Shown in pieces: positions 25,686 through 35,647 of a DNA stretch of 64,000 nt (position 1 is the stretch's first letter; each line of letters opens with the position of its first letter). The stretch covers positions 124,001 to 188,000 of the forward strand of contig NZ_CP051515.1 in the NCBI RefSeq assembly GCF_012689525.1. Direction: 5' to 3'. The DNA is from Paraburkholderia aromaticivorans (GTDB lineage Bacteria; Pseudomonadota; Gammaproteobacteria; Burkholderiales; Burkholderiaceae). Made by a program: the position numbers and the translations under genes. Under the pieces are notes generated by a model. That model saw only the letters and a program-made list of their open reading frames with translations. It searched no databases and was not told the origin of the DNA.

Positions 25686-25846
25686 TCGCTGTCTCCTCGA
25701 GTCGTCCACTTTTAGAAGCGCACCGGCAAAGTCAGGTTTCGCGGCGAGATTAGTCAGGCTTTATCCGGTAGTTCCTGCTCGCCACGGAATTCGTCGCGCT
25801 CGATGACAATTTCAGCGACAGCTTGCAGATGGACGTGGCCACGGAC

Positions 25847-26746
25847 TCAGTCCAGCAGATCCGGTTGTTCCTTGGCGATGCGGGAATAGAGGAGCTGGAA
25901 CTGGAACCAGCCCGCCTGCGCGGAGCCGACGATCGAATGCGACTGGCGCGCGGCGGCATCGGAAATCGTCTTCAGCGGTGCGCCGGTGTGTGCCGCTGCA
26001 GCTTGCGCCATCAGTTGCACCTGGCATGAACGCTCCATGGTGATGAACCACCATGCGGCCTCGTCCACGGTCTTGCCAACAGTCAGCAAACCATGATTCT
26101 GCAGAATGGCCGCCTTGTTCGAACCCAGTGCATCGGCTATGCGCTGGCCTTCGTCCAACTCCACTGCCACGCCGCCGAATTCATCATAGAGGGCATGGTC
26201 GTTGTAGAAGGCGCAGACATCCTGCGTGATCGGGTCCAGCGGGCGGCCGAGCGTCGACCACGTTCTGCCGTAGGTACTGTGCGTATGCGCGGCTGCCATC
26301 GCGTCGGGACGGGCCTGGTGCACGCGCGAATGGATCGCAAAGGCCGCGGCGTTGACTGGGAGGTCTCCCTCCACGACTTTGCCATGATGGTCGCAGCGGA
26401 TCAGGTTGGACACCTTCATCTGACTGAAATGCACGCCGAACGGATTGACCCAGAAGGTGTCGCCAAACTCTGGATCGCGCATCGTGATGTGGCCCGCCGC
26501 ACCTTCGTCGAAGCCGAACTTGGAGAACAGCCGGAACGCAGCCGCGAGGCGCTGCTTGCCGTGCAAACGCGCCTGCGCCGGGGAATCGAACTCAGGTGGG
26601 CGAGAGACATGCTGGTATCGTGCCTTGAGTTCATCGGAGAGGCCCGTAGCCATATCAAAGCCGGGCGCAGCTTGCATTTGGGGGGACGTCATGTCGATTT
26701 TCGCCTGAGTGGATTTGCGAGTGAATGGATGGATACGTGCAGTCAC
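25847..26746 (-). CDS. Class II aldolase/adducin family protein
   Basis: A 299-residue protein of the fuculose-aldolase/adducin fold. The zinc ligands are in AAAHTHSTYG (two His) and LQNHGLLTVG (one His); the GFDEGAAGHITMRDP segment near residue 80 is the family N-terminal signature. Members cleave sugar phosphates, decarboxylate or are of unknown function; the long N-terminus is common in the bacterial adducin-like subgroup. A start at 26692 (MTSPQMQ) is also possible. It is the first gene of a pair with the CoA-transferase. Confidence 0.85.
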   Translation of the reverse strand: MTARIHPFTRKSTQAKIDMTSPQMQAAPGFDMATGLSDELKARYQHVSRPPEFDSPAQARLHGKQRLAAAFRLFSKFGFDEGAAGHITMRDPEFGDTFWVNPFGVHFSQMKVSNLIRCDHHGKVVEGDLPVNAAAFAIHSRVHQARPDAMAAAHTHSTYGRTWSTLGRPLDPITQDVCAFYNDHALYDEFGGVAVELDEGQRIADALGSNKAAILQNHGLLTVGKTVDEAAWWFITMERSCQVQLMAQAAAAHTGAPLKTISDAAARQSHSIVGSAQAGWFQFQLLYSRIAKEQPDLLD

Positions 26747-27279
26747 TGCGCTGCACTCTCACAATGACACCCGTTTCCATTCGGCTTGACCACATCCTAA
26801 GACCTCGCATAATCATTAATCTGCAAGATTTCTTCCATTTTCAGGTTTTCCGATGCAGTTTCTGATTCGCCCGGTTTTGCTATCGATAGTCTCCTGGTTA
26901 AGTACAAGCGGTCGCTGGTGGAGCACCTTCGAGTGAGCGGGTCTGGCCGATTGCACCCGCTGAGATCCTGCGTCACCAAGCTGCCCCTAGCGCCGGAAAA
27001 TTTTTTTGACTGGCAGCATACGGCTAACGTGGTTGGACGCGAACAATCGGCCAACTGCAGACGTTGGCACACCGGTTTACACGGACCTTCGAACGACCGC
27101 AGCATCCAGATACCGGACCTTCTCTAGCGGATCATGCCAGTCGGTGGGGTGCAGCCGAATCGGAAATTCGCAGCCGGTAGCACCTCTCATCCCTGGCAAT
27201 CATGACGCATGATCGTCGCATTTTGTGGGATGGGCGGTGCCGGGCGTCCACGCATGACAGAGCCGCGCGATAGCGCGAT
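26747..27279. other. Intergenic region, AT-rich promoter part and unassigned DNA
   Basis: About 530 bases between the aldolase gene and the formimidoylglutamase-like gene. The part next to the aldolase is AT-rich and contains a 10-base palindrome CTATCGATAG at 26880-26889, probably part of its control region. The remainder (26930-27240) has no supported frame and resembles neither neighbour. It may be another decayed repeat, but I could not align it to copies A and B. Confidence 0.45.
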
Positions 27280-28248
27280 TCAAAGCAGCCGGTACGCCAG
27301 TCGCATGGCCGCCCTCGCAGTGCGCTTGTCCTGATCGAGCGTCGGGTTGTACTCCGCGATATCCGCCACGCGCAGCTTACCCGAAGTCCGCACGTGCAGG
27401 ACCATCGCTTCGACCACCGATAGCGGTACGCCTAGCGCAGCGGGCGCCGACACACCCGGCGCCGTGCCAGCCGGCAACACGTCGAGGTCGATCGTCAGAT
27501 AGACGTCGTCCGCTGCGTCCAGGAACTGCTGAAGCTCATGCAGACGCTGCGACAGTTGCGTTTCCTGCATATCGACGTCAAGCACGTAGCGCACGCCGAG
27601 CCGCTCCGCGTGCGCGAACAGCGAAGAGGTATTGCCCAGATCGCTGATGCCGAAGCACACGTAGTCGAACGGCACACCTCGTTCTGCGCAGTCGAGCGCG
27701 ATCTGATCGAACGGCGTCCCGGAATTGGCGGGCCGCTTCTGGCGTAGATCGAAGTGAGCGTCGAAGTTGATGATCAGTAGTTTACGCAATGTGAGTGGCA
27801 CGGCTGCGTTGTCGGCTTCACGCTGCTGGTGCAGCCGCAGGCCGTTATACGTCCCCCACGCGACTTCGTGACCGCCACCAAACACCAGCGGCCGTCCACC
27901 GCTCGCCAGGACATCGCTAACCACCTGGGCCAGCTCCGCCTGCGCACCTTCGAGGTCGCCGTCATCGCACACGACGTCGCCTGCATCAGCAAGCGCGGCC
28001 ATCGACGCTTTGGCCGGCAAGCCCGCCAGCACACGGCGCAATTCCATGGGTGCATGCGCTGCGCCGATCCGCCCCTGGTTGCGGCGTACGCCTTCATCGG
28101 AGCCGAAGCCGACGATTACCGGCACATCGCGCCGCACCTGCACGGCGTTACTAAACGGTATCACCTGATTGAAAACGCGCCGCGTGTCGCCGGGCTCGCC
28201 GTCGTCGGACCGGCCTACCCACGCCCTGTCATTGAACGGAACTCTCAT
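27280..28248 (-). CDS. Formimidoylglutamase-like ureohydrolase (HutG/arginase family)
   Basis: A 322-residue arginase-superfamily enzyme. The manganese ligands lie in [20 protein letters not shown] and [10 protein letters not shown]. The HFDLR form of the second motif is typical of formimidoylglutamase, which splits N-formimino-glutamate into glutamate and formamide in histidine breakdown. No other hut gene is present. It overlaps the ABC ATPase stop by ATGA (28245-28248), so its substrate is probably what the transporter imports, either formiminoglutamate or another guanidino/amidino acid. Confidence 0.85.
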   Translation of the reverse strand: MRVPFNDRAWVGRSDDGEPGDTRRVFNQVIPFSNAVQVRRDVPVIVGFGSDEGVRRNQGRIGAAHAPMELRRVLAGLPAKASMAALADAGDVVCDDGDLEGAQAELAQVVSDVLASGGRPLVFGGGHEVAWGTYNGLRLHQQREADNAAVPLTLRKLLIINFDAHFDLRQKRPANSGTPFDQIALDCAERGVPFDYVCFGISDLGNTSSLFAHAERLGVRYVLDVDMQETQLSQRLHELQQFLDAADDVYLTIDLDVLPAGTAPGVSAPAALGVPLSVVEAMVLHVRTSGKLRVADIAEYNPTLDQDKRTARAAMRLAYRLL

Positions 28249-29021
28249 GCGCGTGACAACACCGCTTGCAGGAAGGCCCGGGTGCGCGGCTGCGAAGGCG
28301 CAGAGAATATCTCCGCCGGCGGCCCCGCTTCGACGATCACACCGCCGTCCATAACGACCACCACGTCGGCCACTTCTTTCGCGAAGCCCATTTCGTGCGT
28401 GACGACCACCATCGTCATACCTTCACTCGCGAGCAGTTTCATCACTTGCAACACTTCGCCGACCAGTTCGGGATCGAGCGCGGACGTCGGCTCGTCGAAC
28501 AGCATCACGCGCGGCTGCATCGCTAAAGCGCGAGCAATCGCAACCCGTTGCTTCTGACCGCCCGAGAGACTCGCCGGCATCACATGCGCCTTGTGCGCGA
28601 GTCCGACTTTTTCCAGCAGCGCGATCGCAGCCGCTTCGGCCTGCGCCTTACCGAGACCGCGCAACATGCGCGGACCGACAGTGATATTGTGCAGCACTGA
28701 CAAATGCGGAAACAGATTGAACGACTGAAACACCATGCCGACTTCGGCGCGCAGCGCATTCAGCGAACGCTCCTTGAGCATCTCGCCCTGCTCGACGAGT
28801 CGATGCCCGCAGATGTCGATCGTGCCGCCTTCCGCTTGTTCGAGTCCGTTGCAGCAGCGCAGAAAGGTACTCTTGCCCGAGCCGCTCGGCCCGATCACGA
28901 CCACGACCTGTTGTGGCTGGATATCGAAATCGATGCCGTTGAGGACGGTATGCGAGCCGAACGATTTGGTCAGCCCCCGAATGCTGACGATAGGCTCATT
29001 GACTTTGGCCACGGTATTCAT
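28245..29021 (-). CDS. Polar amino acid ABC transporter, ATP-binding protein
   Basis: A 258-residue ATPase. Walker A is [10 protein letters not shown], the ABC signature is [15 protein letters not shown], Walker B is VMLFDEP and the switch His follows in [14 protein letters not shown], typical of the GlnQ/HisP group. It acts on the cytoplasmic face, powering uptake. ATG 29021 overlaps the permease stop (29018-29021); longer frames upstream are out of family. Confidence 0.95.
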   Translation of the reverse strand: MNTVAKVNEPIVSIRGLTKSFGSHTVLNGIDFDIQPQQVVVVIGPSGSGKSTFLRCCNGLEQAEGGTIDICGHRLVEQGEMLKERSLNALRAEVGMVFQSFNLFPHLSVLHNITVGPRMLRGLGKAQAEAAAIALLEKVGLAHKAHVMPASLSGGQKQRVAIARALAMQPRVMLFDEPTSALDPELVGEVLQVMKLLASEGMTMVVVTHEMGFAKEVADVVVVMDGGVIVEAGPPAEIFSAPSQPRTRAFLQAVLSRA

Positions 29022-29686
29022 TGCACCATCCCTCCCGCACGCAAACGACGCTCGACGCGATGCAGTGCGTAATTGGTCGCCTGCGTCAACACCAGATACA
29101 CCAACGCGATGGCCAGATACACTTCGAGCGAACGATACGACACGCTGATGATCTTCTGACCTTCGTGCATCAGATCGTCGATCGTCAGCAGCGACACCAG
29201 CGCCGAGTTCTTGATCAACGCGATGAATTCGTTGCCGAGCGGCGGGATCATCCGCACGATGGCCTGCGGCAGAATGATCGCGCGCATCGCCTGCCCCGAC
29301 GACATGCCGATCGAACGCGCTGCCTCCATCTGTCCGCGATCGACGGACTGAACCGCGCCGCGCACGATCTCCGAGACGTAAGCCGCCGAATACAGGCCGA
29401 GCCCCAGCATGCCGCACACAAACGCCGGCAGCAGAATGCCGAATTGCGGCAGGCCAAAGAACAGCAGGAAGAGTTGCACAAGCAACGGCGTGCCGCGGAA
29501 GAACGTCAAATATGCGGTACAGAGGCCGTACACGATGCGCCGCTTCGGCGTCAGCCGGCCGATGCCGATCAACAGGCCAAGCACGCAACTGAGCGCGAGC
29601 GACGCGGCGGTCACTTCAACCGTCACCAATGCGCCGTGCATGATGTCTGGCCAACCGGCAATCACCGGCGAGAAATCAAGTTCCAT
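29018..29686 (-). CDS. Polar amino acid ABC transporter, permease
   Basis: A 222-residue permease of the HisM/GlnP family with about five hydrophobic segments. The conserved EAA loop is [23 protein letters not shown], ending with [25 protein letters not shown], which contacts the ATPase. The start MELDFSP at 29686 fits the family better than 29728. A single permease gene implies a homodimer. Confidence 0.94.
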   Translation of the reverse strand: MELDFSPVIAGWPDIMHGALVTVEVTAASLALSCVLGLLIGIGRLTPKRRIVYGLCTAYLTFFRGTPLLVQLFLLFFGLPQFGILLPAFVCGMLGLGLYSAAYVSEIVRGAVQSVDRGQMEAARSIGMSSGQAMRAIILPQAIVRMIPPLGNEFIALIKNSALVSLLTIDDLMHEGQKIISVSYRSLEVYLAIALVYLVLTQATNYALHRVERRLRAGGMVQ

Positions 29687-29703
29687 TTCGTTTGCCCGGC
29701 CGT

Positions 29704-30459
29704 TTATTGCGCACTCGCGCCGAACCATTTCTTGACGATCGCCGCATACGTGCCGTCAGCCTTGATCTTGGCGAGCGCGGTGTTGAAGGCCGCTTTCAGT
29801 TGCGGCTCGTCCTTGCGCACGGCGATGCCGTAGGCTTCGGTCGTCAGCGTTTTGTCGAGCACGCGGAAGCCGCTGCGCGTTTTCGCGAGTTGATACGCGG
29901 CCGGCTTGCCCGTCACGGCAGCGTCGGCACGACCGATCCCCACCAGGTCGAACATTTCCTGGTTCTTCTCGACCTCGACGCGAGTGATCTGCGGGAAGTT
30001 GTCGCGCAGGAAGTTCACCGACTTCGTGCCCACCTGGACTGAAACTTTCTTGCCGTTCAGATCGGCTACCGTCTTGATCGGCGAATCGCTTTTCACCAGC
30101 ACGGCCAGACCGCCCGCATAGTACGAATCGGTGAAGTCGACCACTTTCGCGCGCTCGTCGGTAATGTAAATTCCTGAGATGGCAGCGTCGAAACGATGCG
30201 CGATCAAGCCTGGAATCAGCCCCTTGAAGTCGATGTCGGTCCATTGCACGCGTTTGCCCATCGCCTTCGCGAGCGCATTCATCAGGTCGACGTCGAAGCC
30301 GGTGCGTGCGCCGTTTTCGGTGTACTCCATCGGCGGGAAGGTGGCGTCGGTGGCCACGTTCAGCACGTCCGGCGTTTGTGCCGACGCCGCGCCGGAGAAG
30401 CCGGCAAACGTCACGGCGAACGTGACGCATGCGAGGGACAACAGTCGTTGCAGTTTCAT
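29704..30459 (-). CDS. Polar amino acid ABC transporter, periplasmic binding protein
   Basis: A 251-residue family 3 solute-binding protein with a Sec signal peptide (basic MKLQR, hydrophobic core, cut after ASA-Q near residue 27). The mature protein opens with LNVATDATFPPMEYTENG and has GFDVDLMNALAKAMG and GISGIYITDERAKVVDFTDSY, the standard pocket strands. The ligand is probably a polar or cationic amino acid. It is followed closely by the permease gene. Confidence 0.95.
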   Translation of the reverse strand: MKLQRLLSLACVTFAVTFAGFSGAASAQTPDVLNVATDATFPPMEYTENGARTGFDVDLMNALAKAMGKRVQWTDIDFKGLIPGLIAHRFDAAISGIYITDERAKVVDFTDSYYAGGLAVLVKSDSPIKTVADLNGKKVSVQVGTKSVNFLRDNFPQITRVEVEKNQEMFDLVGIGRADAAVTGKPAAYQLAKTRSGFRVLDKTLTTEAYGIAVRKDEPQLKAAFNTALAKIKADGTYAAIVKKWFGASAQ

Positions 30460-30543
30460 GGGGGTAGGCTCCTGGTGGTTCTATCGATTCGTGCGGTTCG
30501 TTCGGAATCCGTATTGAGGATGAAATTGAAAAGCTTCGTCCAG

Positions 30544-31308
30544 TCAATCGGTTTGCATATGCTCGGAAATGGCGCGGGCCGTACGTAGCGTCCCGTCGAT
30601 GAATTGGCTTTCGCGGCCGATAGCACGCGTGGACGGCGCCATCAACGTGATCGAGGCGCCGCTGCCGGCGCTGCGTCCACTGCGATGAAAGATCGGGGCG
30701 CTGACGCCCCACACACCCGGGTCGACTTCGCTGTCGCTGACGGCGTAGCCCTGGGCGCGAATCTGTTGAAGTTCTGCTTCGATCTTGGCACGGCCGACGG
30801 GGTCGTTGTCGAACACGCTGTCGAGCACTTCGGCACGCGCCTTGTCGGCCATGAACGCCAATAGCGATTTCGCCGAAGCGCCCGCTTTGAGCGGCACGGC
30901 GCGGCCTTTCTCGAACGAGCAACGCAACGAATGCTGACTGTCGACCATCTCGAGGCACATCACCTGATGCTTGACTGCGACCACCAGTCCAATGCTTTCC
31001 TGCGACGCGCGCGCGAGTTGCTGCATTTCGCTGCGACTGGCTTCTATGAGCAGCGAATTAACGTCGAAGCCAAGCGCGAGTTGCAGGCTGATCGGACCAG
31101 GCGCGTAATACCCCCCGTTTTCGGCAACGAAACCCCAGCGCTTGAGCAGCGTGATCTGCCGATACAGCGTGCTTTGCGCAAGGCCGGTCACGGCTAGCAG
31201 ATCTTTGACCGACAACGCCTTGCCCTGACTGGCGAGTGCGGCCAGCACCAGCAGTACCCGTTCGGCCCCTGTCACACCTTGTTCGACGTTCACGATCGCG
31301 CCACCCAC
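30544..31308 (-). CDS. IclR-family transcriptional regulator
   Basis: A 254-residue IclR protein: N-terminal winged helix (about 8-65, with LSVKDLLAVTGLAQSTLYR) and a C-terminal GAF-like effector domain with GRAVPLKAGASAKSLLAFM and EVDPGVWGVSAPIF. The start is GTG at 31308; another GTG at 31293 is possible and neither has a strong ribosome site. It lies upstream of the transporter operon on the same strand (84-base gap) and probably regulates it. Confidence 0.9.
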   Translation of the reverse strand: MGGAIVNVEQGVTGAERVLLVLAALASQGKALSVKDLLAVTGLAQSTLYRQITLLKRWGFVAENGGYYAPGPISLQLALGFDVNSLLIEASRSEMQQLARASQESIGLVVAVKHQVMCLEMVDSQHSLRCSFEKGRAVPLKAGASAKSLLAFMADKARAEVLDSVFDNDPVGRAKIEAELQQIRAQGYAVSDSEVDPGVWGVSAPIFHRSGRSAGSGASITLMAPSTRAIGRESQFIDGTLRTARAISEHMQTD

Positions 31309-31624
31309 AATCCAACAAGAGTTCAGAATGCCAGAGCATTCTCGAAATTGGAAAGCCTAATTCCTGGGTGACGGGAATCATGGGGCAGGGATTTCCCGGA
31401 GCAGTGCATCGGCGGGGCGGGATAGTCCCGTCACTCGACTGCCCTTAACGTTGAAAAGGGAAACGATTTCCAGAATGGACCGGGTTCATTGGCCCCAACC
31501 CATTCCAGCTGAAGCAACCATCCGGCGCGCTCGAATGTCCGGTTGTCGCGAACGGCCGAAGTGACCGAGGACGTAGCGACGAAAAAGGCGTCTGGAGCGG
31601 CAACTGCATCACTGTAATCTGCCC
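31309..31624. other. Intergenic DNA beside repeat copy B
   Basis: About 315 bases without a supported gene. The first 30 or so are the IclR upstream region; the rest (31440-31624) continues the low-quality sequence of repeat copy B and may be its distal part. Confidence 0.4.
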
Positions 31625-31827
31625 TTCAGCAACTGATGGGTCGAAAGACAGCAGTGGGTCGGGAGGGTGAGTTCGCAAATGCAGGAAGCGGCCGTCGAAT
31701 TGCTCCCTGCCGCCATCGTCAGCAGTCCGGCACATTGCTGACGTAGAACCCAATCCGCCTCAATGACAGCAATGGCCTAATTCCAGTCATCGCGACCTAT
31801 GCCGCTGTCCCTTGGACCAAATTAAAC
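31625..31827 (-). repeat. Degenerate dispersed repeat, copy B
   Basis: On the minus strand this matches copy A at 22284-22484 in order and spacing: a GGTCCAAGGGAC block, then the 34-base block at 31709-31742 (31 identities), then TTCCTGCAT and a CTCACCCTCCCGACCCA stretch. Short frames inside are not conserved between the copies. Confidence 0.6.
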
Positions 31828-32118
31828 ATTTAGCCTGCACAGTTGATAGCAACCCGTTTGCCCTGATTTATCATCTCCAAGTCGCTGGGAGACACCCGGC
31901 GACCAGGTTTAGCAGCCTGATCGTTACGTCCGCGCTCCTACCCAGGTGGGAGCGCGTCTACCGCTGCACGTCTATATTCCAATGGGCGGGTCGTGGTGGG
32001 GGAGCCGCGAGGCTCGCCGGTTTGACGTAACGCCGGTCTGCTAACCCCGTCACGTGCCCGCTCACCCCTTTGCAAGCGAGTGTCGGGCGATCCAGGGAAT
32101 CACCAGGGAGATCGCACC

Positions 32119-32585
32119 ATGACCAAGTCATCAAAAAAAACCAGCCAACCTCACGTCCACCTGTCGACGCACTCCAGTACGAAAAACTCGCCCTCTCAGC
32201 ATTCGATTTATGCGACCGGCAGGTGGGTCAACTGGACACATTGATCACACTTGCATCCTCGATATGTAGGAATCCTGCTATCACGAGTGACGAAAGACGG
32301 CGTCATCGAACGCTCCTTGAATTGCTGGTGGACACAGCAGAGCAATATCAGCAGGAGCTCGAATGCGACCGTGAACTGTTCCAGGTGATCGCACTCAATG
32401 CGAGGGGCGTCCCGCATAGTCGCATCACGGCACGTCACGCGGCAAACCTGTTGGCCGAGGCATCGCAGAGAGCGAAAGCATCCGAAGCTGCCGCAAGCGA
32501 GTCACAGCACAAAAGCCCATCATCGAAAGGTCCCGCAACGTTAAGCGCCGGCGCGGCGCAGCAACCGGCCGCCGCGCCTCACTGA
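32119..32585 (+). pseudogene. Small hypothetical gene, frameshifted at an A8 run near its start
   Basis: ATG 32119 has a good AGGGAG 8 bases upstream, but its frame (MTKSSKKTSQP) soon stops being plausible. From the A8 run at 32143-32150, the frame one base back reads a long, well-biased helical protein (ALQYEKLALSAFDLCDRQVG and on) to the TGA at 32583-32585, about 155 residues. One extra A, or -1 slippage on the A run, would join start and body. So this is a sequencing error, a recent mutation or a slippery or phase-variable gene. A TTG at 32070 in the body frame is a weak alternative start. Function unknown. Confidence 0.6.
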
Positions 32586-33198
32586 GGGATCGAGAAAAGG
32601 CGGCAGGCTGAGAAGGGCTATACCCCATCCTGATCAAAATCGCCAAGGGACTAACGCTGCCTACGCGCCGCTCACAGGCGTCACTGTGAGCGACAAGCTC
32701 TGGCAGACCCCGGAACACGGCGCGGAGGAGATCGGACCAATCGCCCATGCCTTGAACCTATTCGTCAAGCCCATTGTGCAAAGCAGCAGGTGTGGCGAAT
32801 CTGGACCTGATCGATTCACTGGACCTCATCAAAATCGCGCGGGAAGTGGGCCATTATTTGAACCGCTCATTACGCGAGGCGCTGGCGGAAGTCCCGATCG
32901 CGGGCGATGCGCACGGCGAGAGGAATGCTGGCGGCCATTAGCCTATCGCCAATCGGAATGACCTCCTCTTCTTCAATCCAGCGCTCAAGGTCAGCCCACC
33001 CATTGCTGCGCCGCTCCTTGACAACAACATCATTAGACGCGCCATCCTTCAAAGCGATATTCTGAACTCCACGCCTCCGCGTTATCCGATCCACGCGGAA
33101 GCGAACGTTACCGTCGACGCACCACCAGGCGCAATCGACGCGATCACCAGCGCACTTGCCACAAGCGAGCGCCTGAATCCACTCCGAGGAGACATAAA
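32586..33198. other. Intergenic region upstream of alanine dehydrogenase
   Basis: About 610 bases with no supported gene. A minus-strand frame at 32870-33217 contains a protein-like tail (IPIGDRLMAASIPLAVRIA) but no recognisable family and overlaps the ald start; I regard it as unproven. A perfect hairpin lies at 32669-32692. The ald promoter must lie in the last 100 bases, where GAGGAGA precedes the start codon. Confidence 0.45.
32669..32692. repeat. Perfect 9-bp inverted repeat
   Basis: CGCTCACAG (32669-32677) and CTGTGAGCG (32684-32692) flank a 6-base loop. It could be a bidirectional terminator without T tracts or a protein site; nothing else marks its role. Confidence 0.4.
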
Positions 33199-34317
33199 AT
33201 GAAAATCGCCGTACCAAAGGAAATCAAAACGCAGGAGTACCGGGTTGGTCTGACGCCGGTGTCGGTCGCCGAGTTGGTTCGACATGGCCATAGCGTCACC
33301 GTCGAGAAAGGCGCGGGCGAAGGATCAGGCATCGCTGACAGCGACTACGTCAAGGCGGGTGCAAGCATCGAGGAATCGGTCGAGCGCCTGTGGAAGGAGG
33401 CGGAGTTGATCGTCAAGGTCAAGGAGCCGCAAGCGATAGAACGCGCACGTCTGTCCCGCGGCCAGATCCTGTTCACCTACCTGCACCTCGCGGCCGACGC
33501 CGATCAGACGGCCGATCTGATCAGGAGCGGCGCCACCTGCATCGCATACGAAACAGTGACCTCGCGTTCAGGCGGTTTGCCTTTGCTGACGCCCATGTCG
33601 GAGGTGGCGGGCCGGCTTGCGCCACAGGCGGGCGCCCGTTGCCTCGAAAAATCGATGGGTGGCCGCGGCGTGCTGCTAGGCGGTGTGCCCGGTGTGCCGC
33701 CGGGAGAGGTGCTGATTCTGGGTGGCGGCGTGTCCGGCACACACGCGGCGACGATCGCGCTGGGCATGGGCGCGAAGGTGACCGTGGTCGACCGGTCCGC
33801 CGACGTTCTGAAGCGTCTGACGGTGCAGTTCGGCAGCGCGATCCAGACCGTCTTCTCGGTGCAGGCTCAAGTCGAGGAGCTGCTTGAACGGGCCGATCTC
33901 GTGATCGGATGCGTGTTGCTGCCCGGCGCGGCGGCACCGAAGTTGATCAAGCGGGAAATGTTGGCGCGCATGAAGCCGGGTTCGGTGATTGTCGACGTCG
34001 CGATCGATCAAGGCGGCTGCTGCGAGACCTCGCGGCCGACAACGCACGACGCACCCACGTACGTCGTCGACGGCGTGGTGCACTATTGCGTTGCAAATAT
34101 GCCCGGCGCGGTGGCGAGAACGTCGACATTCGCCTTGAACAACGCCACGCTGCCGTTCGTCGTCGATATCGCGAACAAAGGCTGGAAGCAGGCATTGCTT
34201 GACGATGAGTACCTGCGTCCCGGCCTGAATGTTCATGAAGGCCGGCTCACCTGCAAACCGGTCGGCGACGCGTTGGGGATAGATAGCTGGGAGGTCAGTG
34301 ACGTGCTCGCAGCCTGA
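33199..34317 (+). CDS. ald: Alanine dehydrogenase
   Basis: A 372-residue enzyme that interconverts L-alanine and pyruvate plus ammonia with NAD. It starts MKIAVPKEIKTQEYRVGLTP, the classical Ald/PntA N-terminus with the substrate Arg. The catalytic His is in TYLHLAAD and the Asp in DVAIDQGGCCETSRPTTH. The Rossmann motif is LGGGVSGTHAATIALGMGA. Length and motifs are standard. A strong GAGGAG precedes the ATG. It stands alone; a regulator is not adjacent. Confidence 0.96.
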   Translation: MKIAVPKEIKTQEYRVGLTPVSVAELVRHGHSVTVEKGAGEGSGIADSDYVKAGASIEESVERLWKEAELIVKVKEPQAIERARLSRGQILFTYLHLAADADQTADLIRSGATCIAYETVTSRSGGLPLLTPMSEVAGRLAPQAGARCLEKSMGGRGVLLGGVPGVPPGEVLILGGGVSGTHAATIALGMGAKVTVVDRSADVLKRLTVQFGSAIQTVFSVQAQVEELLERADLVIGCVLLPGAAAPKLIKREMLARMKPGSVIVDVAIDQGGCCETSRPTTHDAPTYVVDGVVHYCVANMPGAVARTSTFALNNATLPFVVDIANKGWKQALLDDEYLRPGLNVHEGRLTCKPVGDALGIDSWEVSDVLAA

Positions 34318-34489
34318 GTAGCGCCTGCTTGGTAATTCGAGGGCAATCTTTTTTCCGGGGCGGTTGCAACCGCGTGCGACCTCTCCGGATATTCAAGCAA
34401 TGACCTAGTGAAACACTCGCAAGATTCAATTGAAAAGTCGCGACCGATTTCGCGGCATACGGGCCAGCGTAGGCAGGAGGATAAGTTTC

Positions 34490-35497
34490 CTATCGCAGCG
34501 TTGCCTCAAAAAACTGCACCACGTCGGCGTTGAATTGCTTATGAAACGCCTCGCGGTCGAAGCCCGGCAGGCTGTTGCAAATTTCCGGCCGTAGCCGGGA
34601 AAGACGCGCATCGCAGGGTGGCAGGAAGTCGTAGTGGCCTGCGTTGGCAACGACGTGATATTCGGGCGCGTGGGGCAAGTCGTCGCGCACGGCCTCGTCA
34701 TAGTAGGGATGCGGCTGATGACGATCGTCGGCAGCGCTCCAGAGCTGGACCGGGGCGCGAACGCCGCCTAGCCTTGCGCTACCGAACGCAAACCCAAACG
34801 AAGGCGCGGCGGCGACGACGGCCCTGATGCGCGGATCGTGGACCCAGGCGCCGGCGGGGACATTCGCGCCGGCATGGAGGTCGACGCCGGCATGCCGCAG
34901 GGCTTCACACAGATCTTGATCCGGATGAGCCTCGCAAAACGGGGCGATTGTCGACAGATCCGGGATACCGCCTGCTGCCACGAGCACGGTGAAGCCGCCG
35001 TTAGAAAAGCCAAACGCACCGACGCGCGCCGCATCCAACTGTGCGTGCCCGTGCCACTTGTCGAGCATGTAATCAACCAGCCCGTGAAGATGGGCAGGAC
35101 GGCGCCAGAGTTGCAGGACCCGGCTCTGATCATCGAAAGTGTCACCGGCGTGACTGACCGCTGCCACGACGAAGCCCACCTGAGCCAACGCGAGAGCCGT
35201 ATCGTAATGCCCGCCGTACCAGCTTCCGCCGCCGTGCGACATCACCACGAGTGGCAGGCGATTGCCGGCGATGGGCGCGTCCGCTGCCACAGTCTGGGTG
35301 AAATTGCCCAAGACGTGTGACGTCGCCGGCGCATCAGTCGGATACCAGATGCCGACAGTGAGCGGCGGCTCAGCACCATTCGGTATCTTGACCTCCTCAA
35401 AGCCGACATTGGCCGCGAAGACGGGCGCGGCCACCAGCCCCAGAAGCAAGGTGACGATGGCCATCAATCTCACGGTGGTTTGCATCATTGTCGTCAC
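34490..35497 (-). CDS. Secreted alpha/beta hydrolase, PAF-acetylhydrolase/dienelactone hydrolase-like
   Basis: A 335-residue protein with a Sec signal peptide (hydrophobic core at about 10-28, cut after VFA-A). The mature part opens with a FEEVKIPNGAEPPLTVGIWYP strand as in the AcylPAF-hydrolase family. The nucleophile elbow is GAFGFSNGGF (Ser), the oxyanion loop VMSHGGGSW, and the late His is in NAGHYDFLPP. It probably hydrolyses an ester in the periplasm. The start is a GTG at 35497 or ATG 35488; neither has a clear ribosome site. Confidence 0.85.
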   Translation of the reverse strand: MTTMMQTTVRLMAIVTLLLGLVAAPVFAANVGFEEVKIPNGAEPPLTVGIWYPTDAPATSHVLGNFTQTVAADAPIAGNRLPLVVMSHGGGSWYGGHYDTALALAQVGFVVAAVSHAGDTFDDQSRVLQLWRRPAHLHGLVDYMLDKWHGHAQLDAARVGAFGFSNGGFTVLVAAGGIPDLSTIAPFCEAHPDQDLCEALRHAGVDLHAGANVPAGAWVHDPRIRAVVAAAPSFGFAFGSARLGGVRAPVQLWSAADDRHQPHPYYDEAVRDDLPHAPEYHVVANAGHYDFLPPCDARLSRLRPEICNSLPGFDREAFHKQFNADVVQFFEATLR

Positions 35498-35647
35498 TCA
35501 AACCGAATCGGACAAAGTAGGCACGGAGAAACGAGCAGTCGTATGAGCGAGACACATCGGTCGCATCGCGCCCATCCTATCAGCCGATAGCGGGGTTACC
35601 GGCGATGCACCTGCCACATGCATCGCCGAGACGAGCGGGCGGGCTCC

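Noticed and set aside
26930..27240. Possible third copy of the dispersed repeat
   Set aside because: By eye I could not align it to copies A and B over more than short words.
32870..33217. Minus-strand frame of 115 codons overlapping the alanine dehydrogenase start
   Set aside because: It runs over the start and ribosome site of ald and shows no family features.
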